A stretch of DNA of 64,000 bases from Bacteroidales bacterium. GTDB taxonomy: Bacteria; Bacteroidota; Bacteroidia; Bacteroidales; P3. Numbering within the stretch: position 1 is the stretch's first letter; the number at the start of each line of letters is the position of its first letter. Under the pieces are notes generated by a model. It saw only the letters and a list, made by a program, of their open reading frames with translations, made no database searches and was not told the DNA's origin. This document shows positions 34,865-43,596 of the stretch, piece after piece. A program made the translations under genes and the position numbers. The DNA lies in NCBI GenBank assembly GCA_022482545.1, contig JAKVOZ010000001.1, positions 124,001 to 188,000 on the forward strand, read 5' to 3'.

Positions 34865-36025
34865 TTGAGAATAGGAGTAAATACAAGATTATTATTAGAA
34901 GGAAAACTTGAAGGTATAGGCTATTTTGAAGAACAATTACTTCAAAGAATTACAAAAGAACATAAAGATGATGAATTTGTTTTTTTCTTTGATAGAAGAT
35001 ATAGTAAAAAGTTTGTTTTTTCTTCAAATGTTAAGCCTGTTGTTATTGCTTTGCCTACTCGGTTGCCAATATTGTGGAAAATATATTTTGATTATCTTTT
35101 GCCAATATATTGTAAGATATATAAGATTGATGTTTTCTTTTCACCAGAAAATTATATTCCTAAAATAAAATCAATACCAATAATATCAACTGTTCATGAC
35201 CTTAATTTTATTCACAATCCTAATTATATAGGAAACAAAAGCCATAGAAAATATTTTGTAAAGTATTTTCCTAAATTCATTAAGCGTTCTGATGAAATAA
35301 TAACAGTGTCAAATTTTAGTAAGAATGATATTATTTCATTGAGTAAGGAGTTGAAAGTAGATAAAGAAGAACTAAGTAATAAGATAGATGTAGTTTATAA
35401 TGCTGCTAATACGATTTACCAACCTCAAACAACAGAAACGAATAATCAAACAAAACAAAGATATAGTGAAGGAAAAGATTATTTTTATTTTGTTGGAGCA
35501 ATACATAAAAGGAAGAACTTAACAAATCTTTTTAATGCTTTTGATGTTTTTAAGGATAAAACGCAAGCAGATGTTAAGTTGATAATCATTGGTAACAAAA
35601 AATGGTGGCATGGTGAGATAGAAGATAGTTATAATCAAATGAGACATAAATATGATGTTGTTTTTACGGGTAGATTAGACGCAAAACAGGTGTGTTTGAT
35701 AGCATCGGCAAGCATAGGACTTGTGTTTGTTTCGCTTTTTGAAGGTTTTGGCATACCGATAGTGGAAGCCTTTCAAACAAAAACGCCTGTCATTACCTCT
35801 AATACAACATCAATGCCAGAAGTAGCAGATAAGGCAGCAATCATTGTTGATCCGTATGATGTAAATCAAATAAGTGATGCAATGATTTCGTTATACAGCA
35901 ATAAAGAACTAAGAGAAAACTTAATAAATCAAGCAATAGAAAGAAATAAATATTTTTCTTGGGAAAAATCATCAAATAAATTATGGACGATAATAAACAA
36001 TACAGCAAAGAAAAAGAAGAAATAA
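34865..36025 (+). CDS. Glycosyltransferase family 4 protein with TTG start
   Basis: The 386-residue GT-B protein begins RIGVNTRLLLEGKLEGIGYF and has FFSPENYIPKIKSIPIISTV, VGAIHKRKNLTNLFNAF and the donor motif SLFEGFGIPIVEAFQTKTPV with E-x7-E. The only initiator that keeps the conserved RIGVNTR start is TTG 34865, since an in-frame TAA lies 9 nt upstream. Its stop overlaps the murF start by one base. A role in surface polysaccharide with the divergent flippase is likely. Confidence 0.87.
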   Translation: MRIGVNTRLLLEGKLEGIGYFEEQLLQRITKEHKDDEFVFFFDRRYSKKFVFSSNVKPVVIALPTRLPILWKIYFDYLLPIYCKIYKIDVFFSPENYIPKIKSIPIISTVHDLNFIHNPNYIGNKSHRKYFVKYFPKFIKRSDEIITVSNFSKNDIISLSKELKVDKEELSNKIDVVYNAANTIYQPQTTETNNQTKQRYSEGKDYFYFVGAIHKRKNLTNLFNAFDVFKDKTQADVKLIIIGNKKWWHGEIEDSYNQMRHKYDVVFTGRLDAKQVCLIASASIGLVFVSLFEGFGIPIVEAFQTKTPVITSNTTSMPEVADKAAIIVDPYDVNQISDAMISLYSNKELRENLINQAIERNKYFSWEKSSNKLWTIINNTAKKKKK

Positions 36026-37299
36026 TGAAGTATCTTTTGAAGATATTTCAAAAATATGAAGATGTAACAACAGATACTCGCACAATAAAAAAAGGAAGTA
36101 TATTCTTCGGATTGAAAGGTGAAAACTTTGACGGAAATAGTTTTGCTAACAAAGCGTTATCTCTTGGAGCAGAGGCAGTAGTTATAGACAACAAAGATTA
36201 TTATATTAATGATAAAACAATACTTGTTGAAGATAGTTTGAGTTGTTTGCAAGATTTTGCAAATTATTATCGTAAAACATTAACAATACCTATTTTTGCT
36301 ATAAGCGGAACAAATGGCAAGACAACGACAAAAGAACTTATTCATACTATTCTTTCAACAAAATACAAGACATCAGCTACCGTTGGCAACCTTAACAATC
36401 AAATAGGCGTACCTTTAACTCTTTTGAAAATAAAAAAAGATGACCAAATAGCGATAGTAGAGATGGGAGCAAGTCATTTAAAAGATATTGAGTTTCTTTG
36501 CAATATTGCCCAACCAACTTGCGGACTTCTAACTAATGTTGGAACAGCCCATATTGCAGGTTTTGGTTCTTTGGAAGGCGTTGTTCAAACAAAGACGGAA
36601 CTTTATCGTTTTCTTAATAGTAGAAAAGGTAAGGTATTTGTTAATTTTGATGATGATAACCTAAAACAACAACAAGTAGAAAATAAAACAACATATTCTT
36701 TAAAAACAAAGGCAGATATTCAAGCAAAGATAATTAATCAAGAAAGTCCTTTTGCTGAAATAGAGATAGATAATCAAGAGATACATTCTAATTTAATAGG
36801 AGGATACAATTGTTATAATATTTTGGCAGCAATATGTGTTGGAAAATATTTTGATGTTTCGCTTTCGTTGATGAAAAACTCAATAGAAAATTATCAACCA
36901 AACAATAACCGTTCGCAAATAAAGAAAACAGACAGAAACACTTTGATACTTGATTGTTATAATGCTAATCCGTCAAGTTGTAAAGAAGCAATAAATGCGT
37001 TTAGTAAGATAAAAGCAGATGAAAAAAGAGTATTCATTGGAGCGATGAAAGAACTTGGAACTGTTAGTGAAAAAGAGCATAAAGCAATTGCTGACCTTTT
37101 GAATAGTTTATCTTTAAAACAGATTATTTTTGTTGGAGATGAGTATAAACAATATGCAACACAAAAAAACAATGTTTGGTTTCAAACTTCTAATGAAGCG
37201 AAAAACTATATAATAAATAATGAACAGATAAAAGATTCTCTAATATTAATTAAAGGGTCTCGTGCAACGCAAATGGAAAACCTTGTAGATGTTTTATAG
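36025..37299 (+). CDS. murF: UDP-MurNAc-tripeptide--D-Ala-D-Ala ligase
   Basis: MurF adds D-Ala-D-Ala to complete the UDP-MurNAc-pentapeptide. The 424-residue protein has the N-terminal KGSIFFGLKGENFDGN, the ATP-binding loop AISGTNGKTTTKELI, NLNNQIGVPLTLL, VEMGASHLKDIEFL and DCYNANPSSCKEAI. ATG 36025 is preferred over an upstream ATG at 35983 because it directly overlaps the preceding stop (TAATG) and keeps the family N-terminus. Confidence 0.95.
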   Translation: MKYLLKIFQKYEDVTTDTRTIKKGSIFFGLKGENFDGNSFANKALSLGAEAVVIDNKDYYINDKTILVEDSLSCLQDFANYYRKTLTIPIFAISGTNGKTTTKELIHTILSTKYKTSATVGNLNNQIGVPLTLLKIKKDDQIAIVEMGASHLKDIEFLCNIAQPTCGLLTNVGTAHIAGFGSLEGVVQTKTELYRFLNSRKGKVFVNFDDDNLKQQQVENKTTYSLKTKADIQAKIINQESPFAEIEIDNQEIHSNLIGGYNCYNILAAICVGKYFDVSLSLMKNSIENYQPNNNRSQIKKTDRNTLILDCYNANPSSCKEAINAFSKIKADEKRVFIGAMKELGTVSEKEHKAIADLLNSLSLKQIIFVGDEYKQYATQKNNVWFQTSNEAKNYIINNEQIKDSLILIKGSRATQMENLVDVL

Positions 37300-38341
37300 A
37301 GTATTAGGATTAATGTCGGGAACATCGCTTGATGGTTTGGATATGGCATATTGTGAGTTTGAATACAAAGACAACAAATGGCATTATCAAATCAAACAGG
37401 CTCAAACAATAGAATATTCACAAGAAATAAAAGATATGATATTGTCTTGTGAAACATCTAATGGAGAATATCTTTGCAAAACATCATCTTTTCTTGGACA
37501 TTTTTTTGGCAAACAAGCATACAACTTCCTTGAAAAGAATAATCTTGAAGTGGATTTTGTGTCTTCGCATGGTCAAACAATATTTCATCAACCTTATAAC
37601 AATTTTACAACTCAGATAGGTGAGATAAACAGTTTGGCAAGTGAGGTAAAGCATAAAGTTGTTGGCGATTTTCGTTCATTAGATGTTGCTTTGGGTGGTC
37701 AAGGTGCTCCTCTTGTGCCAATAGGTGATAGATTATTATTCGCTTCTTATGATTATTGCTTAAATCTTGGAGGTTTCTCTAATATAAGTTTTGAAAAGAA
37801 TAACAAAAGACTTGCTTATGATGTTTGCCCTGTTAATATGGTTTTGAATTATCTTTCAAATAAAAAAAACTTACCTTATGACAAAGATGGCCTTTTAGCA
37901 AAACAAGGAAAGATTGATAGAAATCTGTTATCACAACTAAATAATCTTGCCTACTATAAAGATAAGGTTAGAAAATCACTTGGTAAGGAATGGGTGAAAG
38001 ATAATGTTTTTCCTTTATTAGAAGAATCTACAATAACAATAGAAGACAAAATAGCAACATATACTCAACATATAGTAGAGCAATTAAACAATAATATTAA
38101 AGGAGATACTCTTATAACAGGAGGTGGAGCATACAACACTTTCTTAATAGACGAACTTAGAGCAAAGACAAAACATAAAATAACAATACCAGATAAGAAG
38201 ACAATAGATTTTAAAGAAGCATTAATCTTTGCTTTTCTTGGAGTATTGAGAATGAGAGAAGAAACAAATTGTTTAGCAACAGTAACAGGAGCAAAAAAAG
38301 ATTCTTGTTCGGGAGTTGTTGTTCAATGGAATAATAATTAA
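37289..38341 (+). CDS. anmK: Anhydro-N-acetylmuramic acid kinase
   Basis: AnmK phosphorylates and opens 1,6-anhydro-MurNAc recovered from the cell wall. The 350-residue protein has VLGLMSGTSLDGLDMAY at the N-terminus, FVSSHGQTIFHQP, GGQGAPLVPIGD, LNLGGFSNISF and LITGGGAYNTFLIDEL. It overlaps murF by 11 nt. With namZ at 14311 it indicates active muropeptide recycling. Confidence 0.95.
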   Translation: MFYRVLGLMSGTSLDGLDMAYCEFEYKDNKWHYQIKQAQTIEYSQEIKDMILSCETSNGEYLCKTSSFLGHFFGKQAYNFLEKNNLEVDFVSSHGQTIFHQPYNNFTTQIGEINSLASEVKHKVVGDFRSLDVALGGQGAPLVPIGDRLLFASYDYCLNLGGFSNISFEKNNKRLAYDVCPVNMVLNYLSNKKNLPYDKDGLLAKQGKIDRNLLSQLNNLAYYKDKVRKSLGKEWVKDNVFPLLEESTITIEDKIATYTQHIVEQLNNNIKGDTLITGGGAYNTFLIDELRAKTKHKITIPDKKTIDFKEALIFAFLGVLRMREETNCLATVTGAKKDSCSGVVVQWNNN

Positions 38342-38345
38342 TATT

Positions 38346-38897
38346 ATGGACGATAAACTTATACTTGACTTAATAAAAGATAAAAGAACAAGAGAGAGGG
38401 GTTATCGTCTTTTAATTAATCAGACGAAAGAAAAAATGTATTGGCAAATACGCCGTATGGTTCTTTCACACAACGATACTGATGATTTAATTCAAGAAGT
38501 TTATATTAAAGTTTTTAAACATATAAATCATTTTCACGGCAACTCTTGTTTATCAACTTGGATTTATCGTATATCATACAACGAAACAATAAACTTTTTG
38601 AAAAGCAAAGAAAATAAAAAACATCAAAAAAACATTTCTTTGGAAAACAATATGATTGATAGCCTTACAGAGGATAGCCTTTTTGATGCTAATGAAATAA
38701 ATATTAAATTTGAAAAAGCAATACTTTCTTTACCTTCAAAGCAGAGAGCAGTTTTTCAGATGAGGTATTATGAAGATATACCTTTTAAAGAGATGGAAAA
38801 GATAACCAATACAAGCGAGAGTGCTTTGAAAACATCTTATCATATTGCTGAAAAAAAGATTAAGGATATTATGTTAGAAGACAATAATGAAAAATAA
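38346..38897 (+). CDS. ECF-type RNA polymerase sigma factor
   Basis: The 183-residue protein has region 2 (DTDDLIQEVYIKVFKHINHF, then LSTWIYRISYNETINFL) and region 4 (ALPSKQRAVFQMRYYEDI-like segment LPSKQRAVFQMRYYEDIPFK, EMEKITNTSESALKTSYH). ATG 38346 is chosen; an upstream ATG lies inside anmK. It is followed by a membrane protein with a short N-terminal cytoplasmic domain and by a Spy-like periplasmic protein, a set that suggests envelope-stress control. Confidence 0.9.
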   Translation: MDDKLILDLIKDKRTRERGYRLLINQTKEKMYWQIRRMVLSHNDTDDLIQEVYIKVFKHINHFHGNSCLSTWIYRISYNETINFLKSKENKKHQKNISLENNMIDSLTEDSLFDANEINIKFEKAILSLPSKQRAVFQMRYYEDIPFKEMEKITNTSESALKTSYHIAEKKIKDIMLEDNNEK

Positions 38898-38968
38898 ACA
38901 TAATAATATTTAAACTTTTTTAATTTTTTTTTGTCAAAACAATAAATGAAAGGGGCATAGGGGCAAAG

Positions 38969-39436
38969 ATGAAAAATAATAATGAATTTAAGGTGCCATT
39001 TAAGGTGCCAGAAGATTATTTTTCTAAAATGGAAGATAAGGTTATGGGTTCTTTTTATAAACATAAGAGAAAGGAACGCAGAAATCGTATCATTCAAATA
39101 ACGTCTGTTTCTTTTGTTGTGATAGGAATAGTTAGTCTGTTTAAGATAATGCCCGAAAATTCTTCTGCAACATTAATGCAAAAGAATGATATGGCAAGCA
39201 AGATTTTAGATACACAAAATTCAAATAATAATTCACAAAAAAATACCTTCACTTTCAATGATAAAAATCTTCAAGATAATTCATTAAAACAAAAAGATAA
39301 TTCAAAAAAACGAAGAAATAATTCAAAAGATAAAACTATTAGAAAAACAGAAGGTTATAGCGAAAAAGAATTACAATATTTGGAACAATACATAAGAGAA
39401 GATACTTACGAGTTAATGACAAATAATTCAAAATAA
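38969..39436 (+). CDS. Putative membrane anti-sigma factor
   Basis: The 155-residue protein has an N-terminal segment EFKVPFKVPEDYFSKMEDKV, seen in many Bacteroidota proteins encoded after ECF sigma genes, one membrane helix (about 45-62, QITSVSFVVIGIVSLFKIM) and a periplasmic Asn/Lys/Ser-rich tail ending LEQYIREDTYELM. Position directly after the sigma gene (72 nt) and topology suggest it sequesters that sigma. There is no zinc-binding HxxxCxxC motif, so this is by context. Confidence 0.65.
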   Translation: MKNNNEFKVPFKVPEDYFSKMEDKVMGSFYKHKRKERRNRIIQITSVSFVVIGIVSLFKIMPENSSATLMQKNDMASKILDTQNSNNNSQKNTFTFNDKNLQDNSLKQKDNSKKRRNNSKDKTIRKTEGYSEKELQYLEQYIREDTYELMTNNSK

Positions 39437-39444
39437 ATAAAAAG

Positions 39445-40032
39445 ATGAAAAAATTAGTTTTAATATTAATATCAGCAATGATGTTTTCATTACCGGTAAT
39501 TAGTCAAACATCAAAAGAAAATCACAAACCAATAAGACAAAAGAAAGAATTGTGTCAAAACAAAGATTGTGATAAAATGACAAGTGAAGATATAAAAGTT
39601 TTGCATGATAAGATGATGAAGCAAAAACGAGAAATCTTTGCTAAATCATTAGATTTGAATAAAGACGAATTGTCAAAGTTTTGGACTATGTATGAGAAAT
39701 ATGACAATGATATATTCGTTTGCCATAGCAAATATCACAAAATGAAAGATGAGATAATGAAAGATGTTAAAGATAAAAACAAAGAAGATGCTATTCTTTC
39801 GCTTAGCAATGAGCAAGCAGAACAATTGTTGAAAATGAAGATGAATAATGAAAAAGAAATTTTAGAAATAACAAACAAATATATAGAAGAGTTTCATCAA
39901 GTGTTGCCTCCACAAAAAATAATTAGACTACAACAAGAAGAAAAACATTTTATGAGACATATAATGAATACATGCCCAAATCCAGATAAAGAAAACCAAG
40001 AAAGAATGATGTCTAATAAAAGGCATAAATAA
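39445..40032 (+). CDS. Spy/CpxP-like periplasmic helical protein
   Basis: The 195-residue product has a signal peptide (MKKLVLILISAMMFSLPVIS) and a long helical, highly charged mature part: MKQKREIFAKSLDLNKDELS, KFWTMYEKYDNDIFV, LLKMKMNNEKEILEITNKY and LPPQKIIRLQQEEKHFMRH. The LDLNKDE/LPP.K.IRL pattern is that of metal-sensing or chaperone proteins such as CpxP, Spy and ZraP. It may report envelope damage or metals to the sigma/anti-sigma pair upstream; 8 nt separate it from the latter. Confidence 0.72.
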   Translation: MKKLVLILISAMMFSLPVISQTSKENHKPIRQKKELCQNKDCDKMTSEDIKVLHDKMMKQKREIFAKSLDLNKDELSKFWTMYEKYDNDIFVCHSKYHKMKDEIMKDVKDKNKEDAILSLSNEQAEQLLKMKMNNEKEILEITNKYIEEFHQVLPPQKIIRLQQEEKHFMRHIMNTCPNPDKENQERMMSNKRHK

Positions 40033-40130
40033 TAAATTCTTTTCATAATTAAATTTGTTTTGTAGGCAGGTTGCTTTTTTTAGTTTCCTGCTTACTTTTT
40101 TTTGTAATTTTGCAAAATAAAATACAAACG

Positions 40131-40922
40131 ATGAGTATAACTATTATCATAATATTAATATTGTCTGGCGTCATTGTTGGATTTATCAACACTCTTTCAG
40201 CAGGAGGCACTACGATAACAATAGCCTTGTATCTTGCCTTAGGCTTACCTGTTCAAACAACTAACTCAATAAATAGAGTAGGCGTTATTATTCAAAATCT
40301 TTTCGCTACTTCATTTTTTGCAAAGAAGAGAATGATAAATTTTAAACGCATTATTCCTTATGCAATACCAACAATGCTCGGAGCCTTTTTAGGTTCTTTG
40401 TTAGCCATTAAAATAAATGAGACAGTGTTCTCTTATTGTATGGGCGGTGTTATGATAATGATGATATTTTTTTTAACGATAAAAAGAAAACAAAAGCAAA
40501 TTGCCAAACAACAAATAAGCACAATAAAAAGAATAATCTTTATGTTTGTGTTTTTTCTTGCTGGTTTTTATGGAGGCTTTGTTCAAGTTGGCACCGGCTT
40601 CCTTCTAATAACTGCAATAAGTACTATCCTTGGTTATGATTTAGTAGAAACCAACGCCAATAAAGTATTGATAATGTTTCTTTATACTTTTGTTGCTTTA
40701 TGTGTGTTCGTCTTTCGTGGTGGCATAGAGATGAAGTATTGGATTTATGGTATCATTCACGCTTTTGGTAATATAATAGGAGCATATATTGCAGCAAGAT
40801 ACGCAATAAAAAAAGGCGAAAAACTTGTCAAAATAGTTATCTTAGTTGTTATTGTTTTAACATCACTAAACCTTTTCGGCGTTATTGATTTGAAAATATT
40901 ATTTAATAATTTAGTTAAATAA
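40131..40922 (+). CDS. TauE/SafE-family anion exporter
   Basis: The 263-residue membrane protein has about eight helices and the TSUP signature GFINTLSAGGTTITIALYLA near the N-terminus, repeated as GFYGGFVQVGTGFLLITAIS in the second half. Members export sulfite or organosulfonates; the substrate here is unknown. ATG 40131 follows a TAATTTTGC box (40105-40113), which makes the longer reading from 40071 unlikely. Confidence 0.87.
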   Translation: MSITIIIILILSGVIVGFINTLSAGGTTITIALYLALGLPVQTTNSINRVGVIIQNLFATSFFAKKRMINFKRIIPYAIPTMLGAFLGSLLAIKINETVFSYCMGGVMIMMIFFLTIKRKQKQIAKQQISTIKRIIFMFVFFLAGFYGGFVQVGTGFLLITAISTILGYDLVETNANKVLIMFLYTFVALCVFVFRGGIEMKYWIYGIIHAFGNIIGAYIAARYAIKKGEKLVKIVILVVIVLTSLNLFGVIDLKILFNNLVK

Positions 40923-40945
40923 TAGGTGATTTAATATTTTTTTTA

Positions 40946-40954
40946 TAATTTTGC
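40946..40954 (+). promoter_or_regulatory. -7 box of the PepSY-like lipoprotein promoter
   Basis: TAATTTTGC, 33 nt before the start codon at 40988. No good TTTG lies at the -33 distance. Confidence 0.45.
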
Positions 40955-40987
40955 CAATTGTTAAAGAATTAAAAAAAAATAAATAAG

Positions 40988-41446
40988 ATGAAAAAATACG
41001 TTTTATTATTGTTGGCAGCCGTAACAGTGTTAGGTTGCACAAGTATGAAAAAAAGTGCATACAAATCAGTAGATCAAAGAAATGTACCTGAAAGATACGT
41101 TAAAGATTTTCAAAGAAACCGTCCAGAAGTTAAGGATGTAAGATGGGAAATGGCAGATAGTAACACATATTTTGCTAATTTTAAATCAATGGATAATGAT
41201 TGTATTATGAAGTTCACAAGAACGAGAGTTGATACATATTATCTTGTTCCAACGGAATATGCTCCAAGTAATATTATTGATTTTATTCAAGAAAAATATC
41301 CTGAATCTAAAATTAATAGAGTATATATTTTGGATTCAAGAAATTTGAAAACATATAGAGCAGACATTCAAAATAAAAATGAGAAAAGAGTTTTGGAGTT
41401 TGACCTTAATGGAAACTTCAACAAAGAGATAGAACACGATAATTAA
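40988..41446 (+). CDS. PepSY-like lipoprotein
   Basis: The 152-residue protein has a lipoprotein signal (LLLAAVTVLGCTS, Cys 17). The mature part shows the PepSY-like pattern of Bacteroidota periplasmic proteins: VPERYVKDFQRNRPEVKDVR with WEMADSNTYFANF, then APSNIIDFIQEKYPESKIN and a closing LEFDLNGNFNKEIE. Such domains are thought to inhibit or sense peptidases, but function is not proven. It stands alone. Confidence 0.72.
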   Translation: MKKYVLLLLAAVTVLGCTSMKKSAYKSVDQRNVPERYVKDFQRNRPEVKDVRWEMADSNTYFANFKSMDNDCIMKFTRTRVDTYYLVPTEYAPSNIIDFIQEKYPESKINRVYILDSRNLKTYRADIQNKNEKRVLEFDLNGNFNKEIEHDN

Positions 41447-41502
41447 TATCTTATTTGATATAAACATAAAAAGTATTAGGAATTTTAGGATTAAACAATA
41501 AT

Positions 41503-41606
41503 AAATTAGTTCTTTAATCCGCTAAAATGAATTGCTAATCTATTTAAATAGTTCTTGAATCCGTTAAAATGGATTAAAGAACTATTTTTTTATCTCTTTA
41601 ATCCAT
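41503..41606. repeat. 21-nt modular array D (four units plus partial)
   Basis: Exact 21-nt units start at 41503, 41524, 41545 and 41566 with cores AGTTCTTTAATCC (inverted), ATTGCTAATC, AGTTCTTGAATCC (inverted) and GGATTAAAGAACTATT. A further CTCTTTAATCC piece follows. First and last units are inverted copies, and the last is followed by TTTTTTT. It lies between convergent genes. Confidence 0.85.
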
Positions 41607-41723
41607 TTGCACCCGTTGCAATGTTTGTCGCATTAATGGTAGTAAGAACATTTAAGACTCTGAAAACAACAAGGATATTTAATAAAATAAATAACCGAAA
41701 GTAAGAAAAAGAATATTTAGATA

Positions 41724-41759
41724 AAAAATAAAGGTGAAATTCCGAAGAACCTCACCTTT
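41724..41759 (-). terminator. Intrinsic terminator of the Lys/Ala/Thr-rich protein gene
   Basis: On the minus strand AAAGGTGA (41759-41752) pairs with TCACCTTT (41737-41730), with TTCG in the inner loop, followed by ATTTTTTA. It lies 25 nt beyond the stop codon at 41785. Confidence 0.8.
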
Positions 41760-41784
41760 GTAAAATTACTCTAAACTAAAAAAA

Positions 41785-42069
41785 TTATTTAGTTGCTGGA
41801 GTTGCTGTTGCTGTCTTTTCAGCAGCTTTTTTGCTGTGTTTTACAACTCTTTTGTGATGTTTTTTTGTAGTAGTTTTAGTATCTTTAGTTGCTGTTGCAG
41901 CTGTTGTACTTTCTGCTACTGTTGCAGTTTTAGCATCTTTCTTTGCGCAAGCTTTTTTAGATTTTGTGCATTCTTTTTTAGCTTGTTTGCCATCTTGTGG
42001 TTTTTGTGCATAAACTGTTGTTCCAGCTATTAATAAACATGCACATGCCATTACAATTACTTTTTTCAT
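41785..42069 (-). CDS. Small secreted Lys/Ala/Thr-rich protein
   Basis: The 94-residue product has a signal peptide (MKKVIVMACACLLIAGTTVY, cut after AQ) and a mature part of about 73 residues that is almost only Lys, Ala, Thr plus three Cys: KECTKSKKACAKKDAKT, then TTKKHHKRVVKHSKKAAEK. It is low complexity and strongly basic, like histone H1 tails, but directed to the envelope. The Bacteroidota bias towards such proteins is known only loosely to me; function unknown. Its own terminator is clear. Confidence 0.7.
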   Translation of the reverse strand: MKKVIVMACACLLIAGTTVYAQKPQDGKQAKKECTKSKKACAKKDAKTATVAESTTAATATKDTKTTTKKHHKRVVKHSKKAAEKTATATPATK

Positions 42070-42291
42070 CTTTTTAAAAAGTTTTTTTGTTTTACATTAT
42101 AGCCCTTTCAGGCTGTTGTTATTTGTTTTTTTCTTTTCCCTTTTTTAGAAAAAGTTCGTATAAAAACGACAATTATTTTTTATTATTATTTTTTACTAAA
42201 AAAAAATGTTACTTTTTTTTAATTTTTTTTTAATCTATTGAAATACAATGAAATATTTTTACAAAAAAATGATAAAAAAGATGAATTTTAT

Positions 42292-43053
42292 TTAATCCCA
42301 ATCTTGTGAGACGTTAAAAGATTTCCTCAGGGTAGTTATTTCGTCTATGTTTATTGAATAACACCCAATATTATCGTCATCTTTAAATAGCGAGAAACAT
42401 ATTTCGCCATTAGGATTAATTATTACGCTATAACCACTATAATAAACATTGTTTAAATCTCTTCCACAACGATTAACCCCAATAACATAGCATTGGTTTT
42501 CTATTGCTCTTGCCATAAGAAGTTTTAACCATTGGTCTTTTCTTTGATTAGGCCACGAAGCAACATAAACAATAATATCATAAAGAAAATGATTGTCTAT
42601 TATTTTGTTTCTACTCCACAAAGGAAAACGCAAATCGTAACAAGTTAATGGAAGAATATTAAAACCTTTATAATTAATTATTGTTGTTTGTTTTCCTGGT
42701 GTTATAATATCTGGCTCTTTTGATAAACAGAAAAGATGTTTTTTGTCATAATAACTAACATCATCTTTTGTAACAAAATAATGGCGATTATAATAATGAT
42801 TATCTTCTTCAATAAAAAGACTACCTTCAACGGCAAGGTCTTTTTCTTTTGCGATTGTTTTCATAAAAGATAGTCCAATATCTTTGTTTGGTTTTGCCAA
42901 AGAAGTGTCAAAATAAAATCCTGTCAAAAACATTTCTGGTAGAATAATTAAATCAACATCATTATCAATATCTTTAATCTTCTGTTTAAGATAAGAAAGA
43001 TTTTCATCAATGTTTTTGTCTCTTATTTCGGCTTGAAAGATGGCTATCTTCAT
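42292..43053 (-). CDS. Carbon-nitrogen hydrolase (omega-amidase/YafV type)
   Basis: The 253-residue protein has the nitrilase triad: Glu in IILPEMFLTGFYFD, Lys in YDKKHLFCLS and Cys in LTCYDLRFPLWSRN. This subgroup, close to omega-amidase YafV/Nit2, deamidates 2-oxoglutaramate or 2-oxosuccinamate. RAIENQCYVIGVNRCGRD and SGYSVIINPNGE fit the family. Cytoplasmic, single gene 39 nt downstream of the LRR gene region in opposite reading order. Confidence 0.88.
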   Translation of the reverse strand: MKIAIFQAEIRDKNIDENLSYLKQKIKDIDNDVDLIILPEMFLTGFYFDTSLAKPNKDIGLSFMKTIAKEKDLAVEGSLFIEEDNHYYNRHYFVTKDDVSYYDKKHLFCLSKEPDIITPGKQTTIINYKGFNILPLTCYDLRFPLWSRNKIIDNHFLYDIIVYVASWPNQRKDQWLKLLMARAIENQCYVIGVNRCGRDLNNVYYSGYSVIINPNGEICFSLFKDDDNIGCYSINIDEITTLRKSFNVSQDWD

Positions 43054-43092
43054 TGTTGTTCGTTGTTAAATTAAATGTTAGATTATTTTGTT

Positions 43093-43596
43093 TTATCTAC
43101 CGCAATTGCAAGGGTGGTCTTTTCTTATCCTTGCATTAGGAAAAAGATTTATTATTGCTTTTTGTTCTTTTCTTGTCATAAGAATAGCGCGCAAATCCAA
43201 GTATTTTAGAGGCAGATAAGCAAAGCATGAATCAAAATAACGTATTTGATTGTCCCAAAGAATGAGAGTATCAATAGGTAATAAGGACATTTCGCAAGGA
43301 AGTGATTCAATAAAATTAGAAGAAAAATCAATGTAGTGTAAATGCTTTAAACAAGCAATCTCTTTTGGTATTGTGTCAAGATAATTCCTTGAAAGAGATA
43401 GTTTTTCTAAGTTTTTCAATTGCATAATCTCCATAGGAAAATGATGTATTTTTTGTTTCTTTAAGTTTAAGCAAGTAACAGAGTCTTTGTTTTTAAGAGC
43501 CTCTTCAAGCGAAGTGTATTCTTTTTGTTGGCAATAGCAATTGAAACAAAAGAAAACCAATAATAAATTAAGAAAGTATTTGATTGGCTTTTTCAT
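43093..43596 (-). CDS. Secreted leucine-rich repeat protein
   Basis: The 167-residue product has a signal peptide (MKKPIKYFLNLLLVFFCFNC) and four to five LRR units: LKNLEKLSLSRNYLDTIPKE, LKHLHYIDFSSNFIESLP, PIDTLILWDNQIRYF and YLPLKYLDLR. Such short LRR domains mediate protein binding. The end is Cys-containing (DHPCNCGR). Its start overlaps the 3' end of ribF by 29 nt, so it is likely co-transcribed with ribF. Confidence 0.8.
   Translation of the reverse strand: MKKPIKYFLNLLLVFFCFNCYCQQKEYTSLEEALKNKDSVTCLNLKKQKIHHFPMEIMQLKNLEKLSLSRNYLDTIPKEIACLKHLHYIDFSSNFIESLPCEMSLLPIDTLILWDNQIRYFDSCFAYLPLKYLDLRAILMTRKEQKAIINLFPNARIRKDHPCNCGR

Noticed and set aside
42070-42291. A regulatory RNA upstream of the Lys/Ala/Thr-rich protein gene
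   Set aside because: Only a 4-bp hairpin (AGCC/GGCT) and homopolymer A/T runs are visible; no supported structure.
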